Position numbers and translations under genes: made by a program. From Paragorgia papillata (taxonomy: Eukaryota; Cnidaria; Anthozoa; Scleralcyonacea; Coralliidae), in assembly GCA_035771165.1 (NCBI GenBank), contig JAWNZC010000406.1, forward strand, positions 4,629,001 through 4,693,000: DNA of 64,000 nucleotides, written 5' to 3'. Within the stretch, counting starts at the first letter, position 1. Each line of letters opens with the position of its first letter. Of this stretch, positions 33,585 to 43,434 are shown in pieces. The notes under the pieces are model-generated. The model did no database searches, had not been told where the DNA came from, and saw nothing but the letters and a program-made list of their open reading frames with translations.

Positions 33585-34823
33585 TACGGTGGCCCATAAG
33601 GGACGTGCGCGACTGTTTCTCTTTTCAACTCGCGACTAGTTATTTTTTTACTCGCGCGCGCTACTTTTTTTATTCGCGCGCTACTATTTTTATTCGCGCG
33701 CTACTATTTTTATTCGCGCGCTACTTTTTTTATTCGCGCGCTACTATTTTTATTCGCGCGCTACTTTTTTTATTCGCGCGCTACCTTTTTTATTCGCGCG
33801 CTACTTTTTTCCCACTGATGACGCTGTCCAGAAACAACAATGGCTCAACAACTGGTTCGACAATGGCTAGCCATATTATTAACACGGACATGGATGAGGT
33901 AAGTTGCTGTATTATTCAGCTAAAATATACTGTTTTAAACGATATAACTTATCGAATAAAACGAATGTCGTATGATGTGTGTGTAAAATCAATTTCAGCT
34001 TAAAATATGAGTGAATAATCTCAGTTTTTGAATAATTAAAAGTGGAATTCAGTCGGCATCGCCGCCGTTATTGAAATCCTTCAAACTTCACGATTAAACA
34101 GTGTTGTTTCTGTAACAAAGATTATTGTTTAAGAAAAGAATATGTTGAATAATATCATCAATTGTTGAATATCATTTGACTAAAAGTACAGTCGAGTCTG
34201 TATAAAGCATACGTGGTTGAGTAGACATGACCCTTGTCACCAAATTCTCACAATATTATACTTTGCCTTTGTCATGGCATAACTAAGTTGTTCCTTTTTG
34301 TGTTAGTTAATAGAATTCCTTCGAAGCAGACAAATCACAGAAGAGGTGATAACAAAGTTTATCAAAGAAAAGGTTCGTATCGTTTTCTATAAACTATAAA
34401 TGAGATCATAAATATTTTAGATGACACCCTTCACGGCTGATTAAAAAGGACTCGCTGCAGGGGGGGGGGGGGGAGGGAAGTCATGGGAATATTTTTCACC
34501 ATATTTTATCCACAATTTTGTGAACACATTCAACATCTCAGGGGGTAAATATTGACTCATGCATAAATGGAGGGTCTTAAGAGGTGGGGGGGGGGGGGGG
34601 GGGGGGGGGAGGGTGGTTAACGTAAAACCTGAAAAAGGTTTTAAAAAGGGGGTGGGCTATTCTGGAGACCAGACTACTCAATATTGCCATCCTCTTCCTT
34701 ATCTGTTCAAAAAGACATCGTCATTTACATGATTGTACATATTCAGGATTCATGCCTCTGTCTGTACAGAACATTTATACTTTGTTTGTTTTGTAGATGG
34801 ATGCACAAGCGGTCTGTGCTGCA
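33585..34823. repeat. Left long terminal inverted repeat of the 9.1-kb element
   Basis: It matches 41,194-42,703 in inverted orientation. It includes the 20-bp repeat array, exon 1, intron 1, exon 2, intron 2 and the first about 26 bases of exon 3 of the HECT gene. G-rich indels separate the arms in the 34,440-34,660 part. Confidence 0.88.
33650..33812. repeat. Subterminal 20-bp repeat array (TATTCGCGCGCTACTTTTTT)
   Basis: About eight head-to-tail units of TATTCGCGCGCTACTTTTTT with A/T variation. The same array is mirrored in the right arm at about 42,500-42,640. Subterminal arrays of this sort often bind the transposase (established for several superfamilies). The array also sits directly upstream of exon 1 and so within the promoter/leader region. 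Confidence 0.9.
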
Positions 34824-37800
34824 GATGACAAAACTCTAAGGGAAATGGGAATAGATACTCGGGGAGACATAGTGGCCTTAAGGGTTTTCTGTAAACGTAA
34901 ATGTAGTCCAGATAAAGAGCAAGCCCAAAAGGAAGAAAGAGATAAAAAGAAAAAACTGTTGGTATCCTTTTTAACATCTGGAAGAGCATATGGAGAGGGA
35001 CCAAGTAGGAAAGTCAGCAGAAAGGCACAGGATAAGAAGGCAACTGAGGACAATAAGAAGAAAAGGCTAGAGTTGGGATGGCTTCATCAGTTCAGTGATA
35101 GTGATCTTTATGTCAATGTTCGTGTCAAAGATGGTGGAGGAACGCGTATTACTGAATTGCCTGGAAACAGCAGGAAGACTGACATCATTGCTTATGCCAA
35201 AAAGCTTTTTTTTCCAAATGGTTCAAGTCCTATAGCTTCTGTAGATGACTTGCTTTTCCAACTTGGAAATTACAAGCAAGAGCGAGTACAACCCACAGTT
35301 TCTTTCCCTGATGGAACTGTACACCCATTCACACTTTATAATTATACTAAAAGTACCAGATTATCCAAAACACGACTGTACATTATGACCAGAAGGATGG
35401 AAGAAAGTGACAGCGATAGTGTGGTAAATATTGCAATGCCATTATCATTATTTATTTATTTATTTAACCATCTTTTACGGAGTATAACCTATCAATCATG
35501 AAATAACAAAATAAAATAGATTGTTTTTCATAGGGCCGTGTGAAAAATTACAAGCATAGTATAGCATATATATACATACAAAATAGTTAAAACTCTAATA
35601 TTATAAAAACTTACATACTGTACCTACTGTAATACATTAAAATGTAGCTACATGTAGTTACAAGTTTTAAAAATTTAAGATTAACCTAAACTTTTTATTT
35701 AATAATCCAAATGAAAAACATTGGATTTTTTCTCCTAAAGGTAAATCATTCCAGATCATGGCACCCCTATATCTGAAAATAATTTTCATTGCATTAGTAT
35801 TTGGCTTTGGTGGTGATAACATACGATTATTACTTCTTAGGTCATGGCAATCTCTGTTTGATATTGTGAATAAGTAAATCAGATTCATTACCAACACACT
35901 TTTTTACTAAAGATAGTGTTTGTTTATTTCAATTTTTACCTATTGATTCAATGTGATCATTCCAACAAACATGTTCATCAACAATTATACGTAAGGTTGT
36001 GGTTGGTTTGACTCGTGTAATATTTTGAGAGCCAATTGAAATACAAGGATCTGCAGCCATTTGAGATAATCTTTGAGGTGTTTTTCAACTATTAATCTAA
36101 AATGAACTGGAACATCATCTTGCTTTGAATGTTTTTTATATGCAGGATCTTCAACAATACCTTCCATCAGTTGACATAACAGACCCACCAACAAGTGGAA
36201 TACAAGTGCCTACAGCCAGTGTACAAGTTTCAATAGCCAGTGTACAAGTGCCTACAGCCAGTGTACAAGTACCTTCAGCCAGTGTACAAGTGCCTACAGC
36301 CAGTGTACAAGTACCTACTGCCAGTGTACAAGTACCTACAGCCAGTGTACAAGTTTCAATAGCCAGTCAGCCAGTAAGTGGTTGGGAAGCAGATCCTTTA
36401 GACTGGCCACAAGACTTTATCTGGGAAGATGGTAGTCAACTCCACAATGCATTGCCATATGAAGATCAACAATCACTGTCCACTAGTGAGACTCATAACA
36501 CTCAGGAAGTGGTAAGTGTAGCCAAATTGTATATTGCACAGAAATGATTCAGACAAAGACAAGTTTAATATCTGAAATATTAATTTGTTGTGATCAGGTC
36601 AAATTGGAATTTTTCGAATGTTAACAGCTCTTAATTGACCTTCTACCATTTTAATAAAATAATGGAATAATCAATACACATCCCAGTGATTATCTGACCA
36701 ACTAACAACCCAATCTGAAGATGTCATCGTGATTGATGCAAGCTTGGATGGGGCATCAATCTGATATGAAGCAACAAATGTATGACTGTGTAAAATGTTA
36801 TGTTCGCCCATGAGTAAAATGGTAATAATGGAACTTTGTCTTACAGGAACAAAATGAATTGCAATTTGAAACCCCTCATTCAAGACCTACAAGAGATATA
36901 CATGTGAGGATACACGGACATTATTCATACTGAATATTACTACTACACTAGATATAAATATGTTCTTCGTGTAATAGAATCGACCACTATGATTCTCTTT
37001 TATAAAGTCCCTCTGTCCCATTCCTGACACCAAAACCACTCGTAAGATTGAACAATTATGTTTCTTTGTAGCCACCACGTCGTTTCACACCATCTGATTA
37101 TGATAGCAGCCAGAGTCAGCCTTCAACTTCGCAATCACAAAGGTAAAAGATAATACATTATAAATATGATAATAAATAATAGTTACATTAAGGGACTGGT
37201 CATTATTTATGGAGTAAACGGCCAAAAACGCAACAGGTTGTCACAGCATGTTGTCTGAACAGTACTGTAACAATGACATTATCATGCGTGAACAGTACTG
37301 TTGAACCATCAGTTCCAACAGTAGTCTTCAGCAATGATGAGCGAACATTGCATGCACCATGCTCTAACAACATGATGGAACAGTATTGTTGAATCATGTT
37401 CAGAACAGTCCTGTTTACGTCTGTTGTAACAATACTGTTAACGTACATTGGCTCATCATGCCTGTAACAACTTTTCGACATGGGTGAACATGTTGTTGAC
37501 AAAAGTCAAAATTGTTCACGTATGTTGACTCGTGAAGAGCACTGTTCACAGGGTGCAGCACAGCACTGTTCAGGCCGGTCAGCACAATGTTGTTCACACC
37601 TGTTGACAGGTTTTAACAGGCTGTGCGTTTTTACGTGTGTATGCAGGGCTAGAAAATTGTGGCCAGCGGTCATATATTTCATACCCCCTTCTGATGAACC
37701 CAAGGAAATTTTATTCGTAACCCGATTTGAAAAACTGACCACAGGGACAAGCACACCGCTTTTATCCAAATCAAGCAATATCAGCTGAACACTGGTGGTA

Positions 37801-39352
37801 ATCTGGTGATTAACAGTTTTAGTACATATCACACTTTCTCTCCATGAAATAATAACTGTATATTTTCCATATTCTGGTAAAGAGGATGACAGATTTTTTC
37901 AAGGCCCTGTATAACAGATGTTGAATTTTTCCATGCCTCAGTATGTTTTTCTACCTGCCCAGTATACCCTGTTAATAATGACCATCCCTCTAACCATCAA
38001 ATTCTGCTACTTGTGTTATTATTGTGTCATTTACACAACTTGGAGAATTTATTAAATTTGATTGGTTAAGGACAGTGCTGTCCAAGTAATTACTACCGTA
38101 ACTACTCTCAATCACAAAGTGCAAAAAAGTATCTCAAAAAAACTTAAGGACGTTCCTAATGTTTTAGGTGAAAATTAACTACCATATTTTGTGTCATGTG
38201 CATTTCTTATGTCATTCAGCTGATAAAAACCCTGAATTTATAATATATAATTATTAATTACATTTGTGAATATTTTGAAGGTCTCATGATGTTGAGATAG
38301 AGGTACCAGAAGCAAGTGAACCTACTAGCCAACCCATACATATGAAAGAGAGAGTAAAGCGATTCCTGAAAATTAACAGATTGAATATGAAAGTGGACCT
38401 CATAAAGGCATTTACTGATCCCAGCATCCTAGAAGATGACATTGTCATTTCTGTCATTAACCCAAGAGGAGACAAAGAAGAGGGAAGTGGAAGTGGCGTC
38501 TACAGGGATGTACTCAGCACGTTCTGGTATGATGTATATGAATCATTAATGGTTGGAGAAGAGGAAAGGGTGCCGTGCATTAGGCACGACTATCAGCGGC
38601 AAGAATGGGAAGCCATTGCGAGAATCTTGGTTTTTGGCTACACAAGTTACCAGTACTTTCCAATACTTTTGTCTAAAACATTTTTTGCTCAGTGTCTCCT
38701 TGGAGAGGACGTACTGTCTGGGGAGATGCTACTTGCCTCTTTTCGGAGATATGTATCAGAAAGTGAAAGAGCAGTGATTGATAGGTGCGTATGTGGTGAG
38801 GTTGAAGAAGATGATGAAGAACTTTTAGAGTTTTTTAGCAATTTTGATTGCAAAGTTCTTCCAAGAAAGTCCAAATTAATAAGAGTCTTAGAGGAGGTAG
38901 CCCACAAAGAACTGATTCAGAAACCTCAATATGTCGCTGAATGCTGGAAAGAAGTTGTTCTTCAGCTCAAGCCATACTTTCCTTCACTAGAGTTCATCAA
39001 TGAATTATGTGAGCGCCTTGTACCCACAAATGTCAAAGTGATTGATGCCTTGCGTGTTGAATTAACAAATGATGCAGAAAGAGAGTGCTTCAAGCATCTA
39101 AAGAGGTATTTGCGAGGCTTGGATAGGTCAAAGCTTGAAAGGTTTTTAAAGTTCACCACGGGATCAGAATTAATGCTCTTCCATGAACTCCAAGTTACCT
39201 TTAATCAGAATGAGAATGCATCGCGCAGGCCCATAGCACATACTTGTTCGTTTGTTTTGGAGGTTCCCTCAACATACACGTCATTCCCAGAGTTACGTGA
39301 GGAGTTCAATCACATCCTTGAAGCAAATAACTGGGAAATGGATATTGTTTAG
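33818..39352 (+). CDS. SAM-like/HECT ubiquitin-ligase-like protein encoded by the transposon
   Basis: Seven exons with GT-AG borders and matching phases: 33818-33898, 34307-34372, 34797-35423, 36146-36511, 36847-36903, 37072-37142, 38281-39352 (780 codons with the stop). The N-terminus (residues about 20-85) forms a SAM-like helical domain split over exons 1-3 (INTDMDE, LIEFLRSRQITEEVITKFIK, DAQAVCAADDKTLREMGI). A lysine-rich linker follows, then a conserved middle domain (DLYVNVRVKDGGGT...). Next is a 7-residue repeat VQVPTAS, eight or so units, in exon 4. The last exon is a HECT-type C-terminal half: GSGSGVYRDVLSTFW in the N-lobe and RPIAHTCSFVLEVPSTY with the candidate catalytic Cys in the C-lobe. 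HECT domains accept ubiquitin from E2 on this Cys and pass it to substrates. The substrate is unknown. No break found. Confidence 0.82.
35447..35900 (-). pseudogene. LINE 3' end in intron 3 of the HECT gene
   Basis: On the minus strand HDLRSNNRMLSPPKPNTNAM and FRYRGAMIWNDLPL match the C-terminal end of CR1/L2/jockey-type LINE ORF2. A 3' region and a (TAAA)n tail at 35,447-35,465 follow. It is 5'-truncated and spliced out with the intron. Confidence 0.7.
36185..36375 (+). repeat. In-frame 21-bp coding minisatellite (VQVPTAS)
   Basis: About nine units of CCAGTGTACAAGTGCCTACAG with a few third-base and VQVSIAS variants. All are in frame in exon 4 of the HECT gene. Near-identity of units points to recent expansion. 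Confidence 0.9.
37205..37635. mobile_element. Inverted-repeat element packed with GAACA/TGTTC words
   Basis: Ends CCAAAAACGCAACAGGTTGT and the inverse of AACAGGCTGTGCGTTTTTACG bound about 430 bases. These are crowded with TGTTGAAC, GAACAGTACTGTT and GTTGTAACAATACTG, many of them palindromic. It lies in intron 6 of the HECT gene. It is probably a MITE with unusual internal repeats. Confidence 0.6.
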
Positions 39353-39475
39353 GTAGTTTTTTGCTTCAAGGATGTGGACTATACAATATATATATTCCAG
39401 TTTAATATTTGCTTTACGGATGTGGTTGAATTCCTCGCATTATTCTTGAACATTTTTACAAATGCATGAGCTTAG

Positions 39476-39557
39476 TTGTGTTTTGTTTTGTTTTGGGTTT
39501 TTTTTGTTTTGTTTTGTTTTGTTTTGTTTTGTTTTGTTTTGTTTTGTTTTGTTTGCA
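39476..39557. repeat. (GTTTT)n microsatellite
   Basis: About 15 GTTTT units between the convergent HECT and transposase genes. Runs of this kind often derive from poly-A-like tails or slippage. Confidence 0.95.
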
Positions 39558-39970
39558 GACATTTGTCAGCAAGACACAATACTGATATATTGTTGTTAAT
39601 GTTTTGTTTTCATAAAAAATGGAAAAAGGAAAATGTAAATTAAAAATATAAATTATATTTACAGTATGTTGGAAAAGATTAATTGGAATGTGGATGGAGA
39701 CATTCAGGGGCACAACCAGGGAAACAGGGGAGGAGGGGTTAGGGGTCAATTGTGAAGAAAGGGCACACGTCTCACTTTGAGAGCACTTTTTCGACATATC
39801 CGAAAAGGGGCTGGTGCCTAGACCCCGATGACCCATGGTCACACCCCTGGTGAATATACCTGTTACGTTACATTTTCCTAGCACAATTTAGGAGAATGCT
39901 GTATCCTTGTTCAAAATGTGTGAAAAAACCTATGGTTTCTATTTCTATCGTTTCTTGCATTTTGTACAAA

Positions 39971-41179
39971 TTACACAAGGTTGTCAATACACTGCAAAAG
40001 TGTGAAATACAAAATTAATCCTTCATCAGGAGTGGTGGGGTATTGGAGACTTTCATCTTCCATAATGAGGTTTGCTAACTCTTGGAATTCAGCACTGCAT
40101 CCTGTCTCTGGAATGAAGTCACAGCAAATTTCCTCAGCAATACTTAATTCATCACTTGGTATGGCAACTTTGAAATCCAAAGTCTCATGCAATTGAGGAA
40201 GGAAATATAGAACATCAGGACGCCCAGGTAGCGATTCTGTATTTGCACAAGGTCTGATTTTGTGAAGGTTCCAGTGCCTTGCAATTCTTGTAAGTTCATC
40301 TTGTATCAGTCCTGTGAAAGAAAACTTTATACAATCCAAGTGAATTGGGTTGCTGTTGTCAAAGTGTCCTGAGTCAGTCAAATCTTTAAAAAATCTGATC
40401 CACCAATCAGTTTCTGACTTCCGAAGAAAAGACCACCATGCCTCGATCCTCTGGTTTGAGACTGACCGACCATATAAAAAACTTTTGTTTCCTGCCATAT
40501 CATCACTAGAATCCCTCCTGAAAAAGCGCTGCAAACCAGCTGTGTTGACATTTTCAGTTCCTCTGTCACCACGTAGTATCCTTGGTACTCCTTTGATCTC
40601 TTTAACACAGGACACATAGAAACTTGAGATAACCCTAGGGTCATTGTTTGAACGTGCAACCCGTAACCATAATATTCGGCGGCTGAACCCATCTATGCAT
40701 CCGTGGATCGGAAAGCCGAATGGCTTTAATTTATCATAGCCATCCAGATGCCATAAGTAATTTGGTCCTTTTGTAGAATATAACCTTCTTCGGAATGCTC
40801 GCCTTGAGCGATATTCTACTCCAGCAGGGTCAAGATGTTTCAAAATAATCCTCACAGTTTCTCTATCAATAACCAAACTATGATCAATCACTATTCTGCG
40901 GTGCATTTGTCGATAACCGATTGAATTTCCACTTCCACTAAGTTCTTCTCTCACAGCATTTAATACATGCTGTAAAGGGCTTTTGTGTATTCTTCTTCGG
41001 AGTCCTTTTGATTTCAAAACTCTCTTTAGATGTCTTACGCTCAGCTGGATTCCATGACATTTCTTCAAAAATGTAGCTATTTCATTATAAGCAAATCCAA
41101 GATTAAAGTAAATGGAAATCAAGTGGTCTCTGTCAAATTCAAATGCATTTTGTCTCAAGGTTGGTAAATAACTATTCAT
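39971..41179 (-). CDS. Integrase-type DDE transposase, intact
   Basis: 402 codons from ATG at 41,179 (M-N-S-Y-L-P-T-L) to the stop at 39,971. Residues about 20-70 are a helix-turn-helix-like segment (FNLGFAYNEIATFLKKCHG, LSVRHLKRVLKSKGLRRR). An rve-type catalytic core follows: first Asp in LWHLDGYDKLKPFG, with HGCIDGFSRRILWL beyond it; second Asp in RILRGDRGTENV; the likely Glu in SNQRIEAWWSFLR, about 40 residues later. Cuts and joins the element's ends during transposition. The open frame extends further upstream (to 41,350), but that part lies in the inverted repeat and starts at a non-ATG codon, so I chose the first ATG. Upstream exons from the right arm are probably part of the mRNA. Confidence 0.85.
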   Translation of the reverse strand: MNSYLPTLRQNAFEFDRDHLISIYFNLGFAYNEIATFLKKCHGIQLSVRHLKRVLKSKGLRRRIHKSPLQHVLNAVREELSGSGNSIGYRQMHRRIVIDHSLVIDRETVRIILKHLDPAGVEYRSRRAFRRRLYSTKGPNYLWHLDGYDKLKPFGFPIHGCIDGFSRRILWLRVARSNNDPRVISSFYVSCVKEIKGVPRILRGDRGTENVNTAGLQRFFRRDSSDDMAGNKSFLYGRSVSNQRIEAWWSFLRKSETDWWIRFFKDLTDSGHFDNSNPIHLDCIKFSFTGLIQDELTRIARHWNLHKIRPCANTESLPGRPDVLYFLPQLHETLDFKVAIPSDELSIAEEICCDFIPETGCSAEFQELANLIMEDESLQYPTTPDEGLILYFTLLQCIDNLV

Positions 41180-41193
41180 AGTTATAATATACT

Positions 41194-42703
41194 GTAGCAC
41201 AGACTGCTTGTGTATCCATCTACAAAACAAACAAAGTATAAATGTTCTGTACAGACCATGGTTAATAGATGGGAGACAGAGGCGTGAATCCTGAATATGT
41301 ACAATCATGTAAATGATGTCTTTTTGAACAGATAAGGAAGAGGATGGCAATATTGAGTAGTCTGGTCTCCAGAATAGCCCACCCCCTTTTTAAAACCTTT
41401 TTCAGATTTTACGTTAACCACCCTCCCCCTCCCCCCACCTCTTAAGACCCTCCATTTATGCATGAGTCAATATTTAACCCCCACCCACCCCACCCCAACC
41501 CAGGGGATAGGTGGGGATAGCAGGGAGAATAGTAGGGGATTTCCACAGGATGTTTGTCCGAATATAGGGGATAACAGCTGCTGAGATGTTGAATATGTTC
41601 ACAAAATTGTGGATGAAATTTGGAAAATTGGCTGGGAAAAAATATTCCCATGACTTCCCTCCCCTCCCCTGCAGTGAATCCCTTTTTAATCAGCTGTGGG
41701 CCATTCCATGGTCTTCAAAAGCCGTTTCTGAGGGGGTAAACGTAAAGGCATCCTTTGATCTTCCAAAAATTTTATTCTGTCGGCACTTTGATATTTTTTT
41801 CTTAGGGGTTGAATTTTCAGTGACCTCGTCCATAGGGGGGGGGGGGGGGGGGTGGATATTAAATGGAATGGCACCGTGAAGGGTGTCATCTAAAATATTT
41901 ATGATCTCATTTATAGTTTATAGAAAACGATACGAACCTTTTCTTTGATAAACTTTGTAATCACCTCTTCTGTGATTTGTCTGCTTCGAAGGAATTCTAT
42001 TAACTAACACAAAAAGGAACAACTTAGTTATGCCATGACAAAGGCAAAGTATAATATTGTGAGAATTTGGTGTCAAGGGTCAAGTCTACTCAACCACATT
42101 GCTTTATACAGACTCGACTGTGCCTTTAGTCAAATGATATTCAACAATTGATGATATTATTCAACATATTCTTTTCTTAAACAATAATCTTTGTTACAGA
42201 AACAACACTGTTTAATCGTGAAGTTTGAAGGATTTCAATAACGGCGGCGATGCCGACTGAATTCCACTTTTAATTATTCAAAAACTGAGATTATTCACTC
42301 AGATTTTAAGCTGAAATTGATTTTACACTCACATCATACGACATTCGTTTTATTCGATAAGTTATATCTTTTAAAACAGTATATTTTAGCTGAATAATAC
42401 AGCAACTTACCTCATCCATGTCCGTGTTAATAATATGGCTAGCCAATGTCGAACCAGTTGTTGAGCCATTGTTGTTTCTGGACAGCGTCATCAGTGGGAA
42501 AAAAGTAGCGCGCGAATAAAAAAGGTAGCGCGCGAATAAAAAAAGTAGCGCGCGAATAAAAATAGTAGCGCGCGAATAAAAAAAGTAGCGCGCGAATAAA
42601 AAAAGTATCGCGCGAATAAAAAAAGTAGCGCGCGCGAGTAAAAAATAACTAGTCGCGAGTTGAAAAGAGAAACAGTCGCGCACGTCCCTTATGGGCCACC
42701 GTA
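41194..42703. repeat. Right long terminal inverted repeat of the 9.1-kb element
   Basis: Inverse of 33,585-34,823, with about 270 extra bases in the G-rich section (41,430-41,880). It carries mirrored exon 1 (42411-42491) and exon 2 (41938-42003) with intact splice sites, and an acceptor before 41,219. On the minus strand it should therefore act as the promoter and 5' leader of the transposase. Confidence 0.88.
41938..42491 (-). promoter_or_regulatory. Mirrored leader exons 1 and 2 feeding the transposase
   Basis: Exon 1 copy (27 codons, M-T-L-S-R-N-N-N) and exon 2 copy (22 codons, LIEFLRSRQ..) are open and spliceable on the minus strand. Spliced to the acceptor at 41,219 they give an upstream ORF of 64 codons including its stop. 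It ends TAT-GAA-TAG, overlapping the transposase ATG at 41,179 (shared ATGAATAG). Confidence 0.6.
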
Positions 42704-42967
42704 GTAAATGGCATTTCCGAGACACTAAATTTCCAAATTTTTCGGGTGGACATACCTCAGCACCCCCTTAGATGGTTCTCGCGTCTTCTGTACTTGAATA
42801 TTGTTACCGAATTCGCCAATGACGGAGTGACCAGGGTGTCCAAAATATCTGGATACAGCACTGATATAGATATCAGTTTTTTCATAGATAAGTGTACTAT
42901 GAGGCCCGTGAATTTTATTTAGCGTACAGGACTGCATGGAAACTGGTAATCCGCCACTGGTTAGAAC

Positions 42968-43426
42968 AAAGGTTTGGCGTAAGGTGGTATATAATTTGTA
43001 GATATCAGTAAGACCACGACACAAACAGGCGTTTAGACAGAGTATTAAGATGTAGATAAAAAATATTAAGGTGACGAATTACCAAAGATTGTAGAAAACG
43101 AAAACATACATTACATACTACCTTCTAAATTATGAATTATCATGTATTGTTTACCTTAGCGGGCTAGACATTTTGAAGCAGAAATTTCACTACGAGCCTT
43201 TTGTAGCACGACTTCTTCAGTTTATATATAGCACTTTGAACAAGTTTCTATAAACGGCTAATCCGCTGATGTCCTTCCGCGTTTCCAGTTTGTTGCTATA
43301 TATGCTCTTATGGCCTCCCTCAACTGACAGGTCTGATCATGATACTATTGACAACATATTTCATTGGCTATAAATATATATATATAGATAATACGTAATT
43401 ACGGCTGCTCATATTTCGCACGACGT
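42968..43426. other. Intergenic, nothing recognised
   Basis: AT-rich sequence between the nested hAT/9.1-kb element and the foldback element. A short ATATATATAT run lies at about 43,374. Confidence 0.4.
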
Positions 43427-43434
43427 GCAGTGCA

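Larger units (their letters stand above)
33585..42703. mobile_element. 9.1-kb DNA transposon encoding DDE integrase and HECT protein (IS3EU-like)
   Basis: The termini are perfect inverse repeats starting TACGGTGGCCCATAAGGG. They are flanked by GGAAAT (33,579-33,584) and GTAAAT (42,704-42,709), a 6-bp duplication with one mismatch. The inverted repeats run about 1.24 kb on the left and about 1.5 kb on the right. They contain a subterminal 20-bp repeat array, a first exon, an intron and a second exon. Between them lie two intact convergent genes: a HECT-domain protein (plus) and an rve-type transposase (minus). Two intact ORFs and closely matching arms argue for a recent insertion. Assignment to IS3EU rests on the integrase-like transposase and 6-bp duplication as I remember that superfamily. 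Confidence 0.85.
33297..42959. mobile_element. hAT-like element, split by the 9.1-kb element
   Basis: The left end CAGTGACGGATTACCA (33,297) and right end, the inverse CAGTGGCGGATTACCA (to 42,959), are flanked by a perfect 8-bp direct repeat GTTAGAAC at 33,289-33,296 and 42,960-42,967. Without the insertion it would be only about 540 bases, so it is a nonautonomous hAT-type element. Related inner sequence (GAATGCAGGAAAT..) occurs at about 9,820 and 55,290. Confidence 0.85.

Noticed and set aside
33542..34003. 153-codon ORF with repeated FYSRAT and LLFLFAR blocks, and its mirror at 42,306-42,725
   Set aside because: Most of it is the 20-bp subterminal array read as protein; only the last part, from the ATG at 33,818, is a credible exon.
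37203..37832. ORFs on both strands around 37,200-37,830
   Set aside because: They follow the palindrome-rich intronic element; no domain and no splice fit with the HECT gene.
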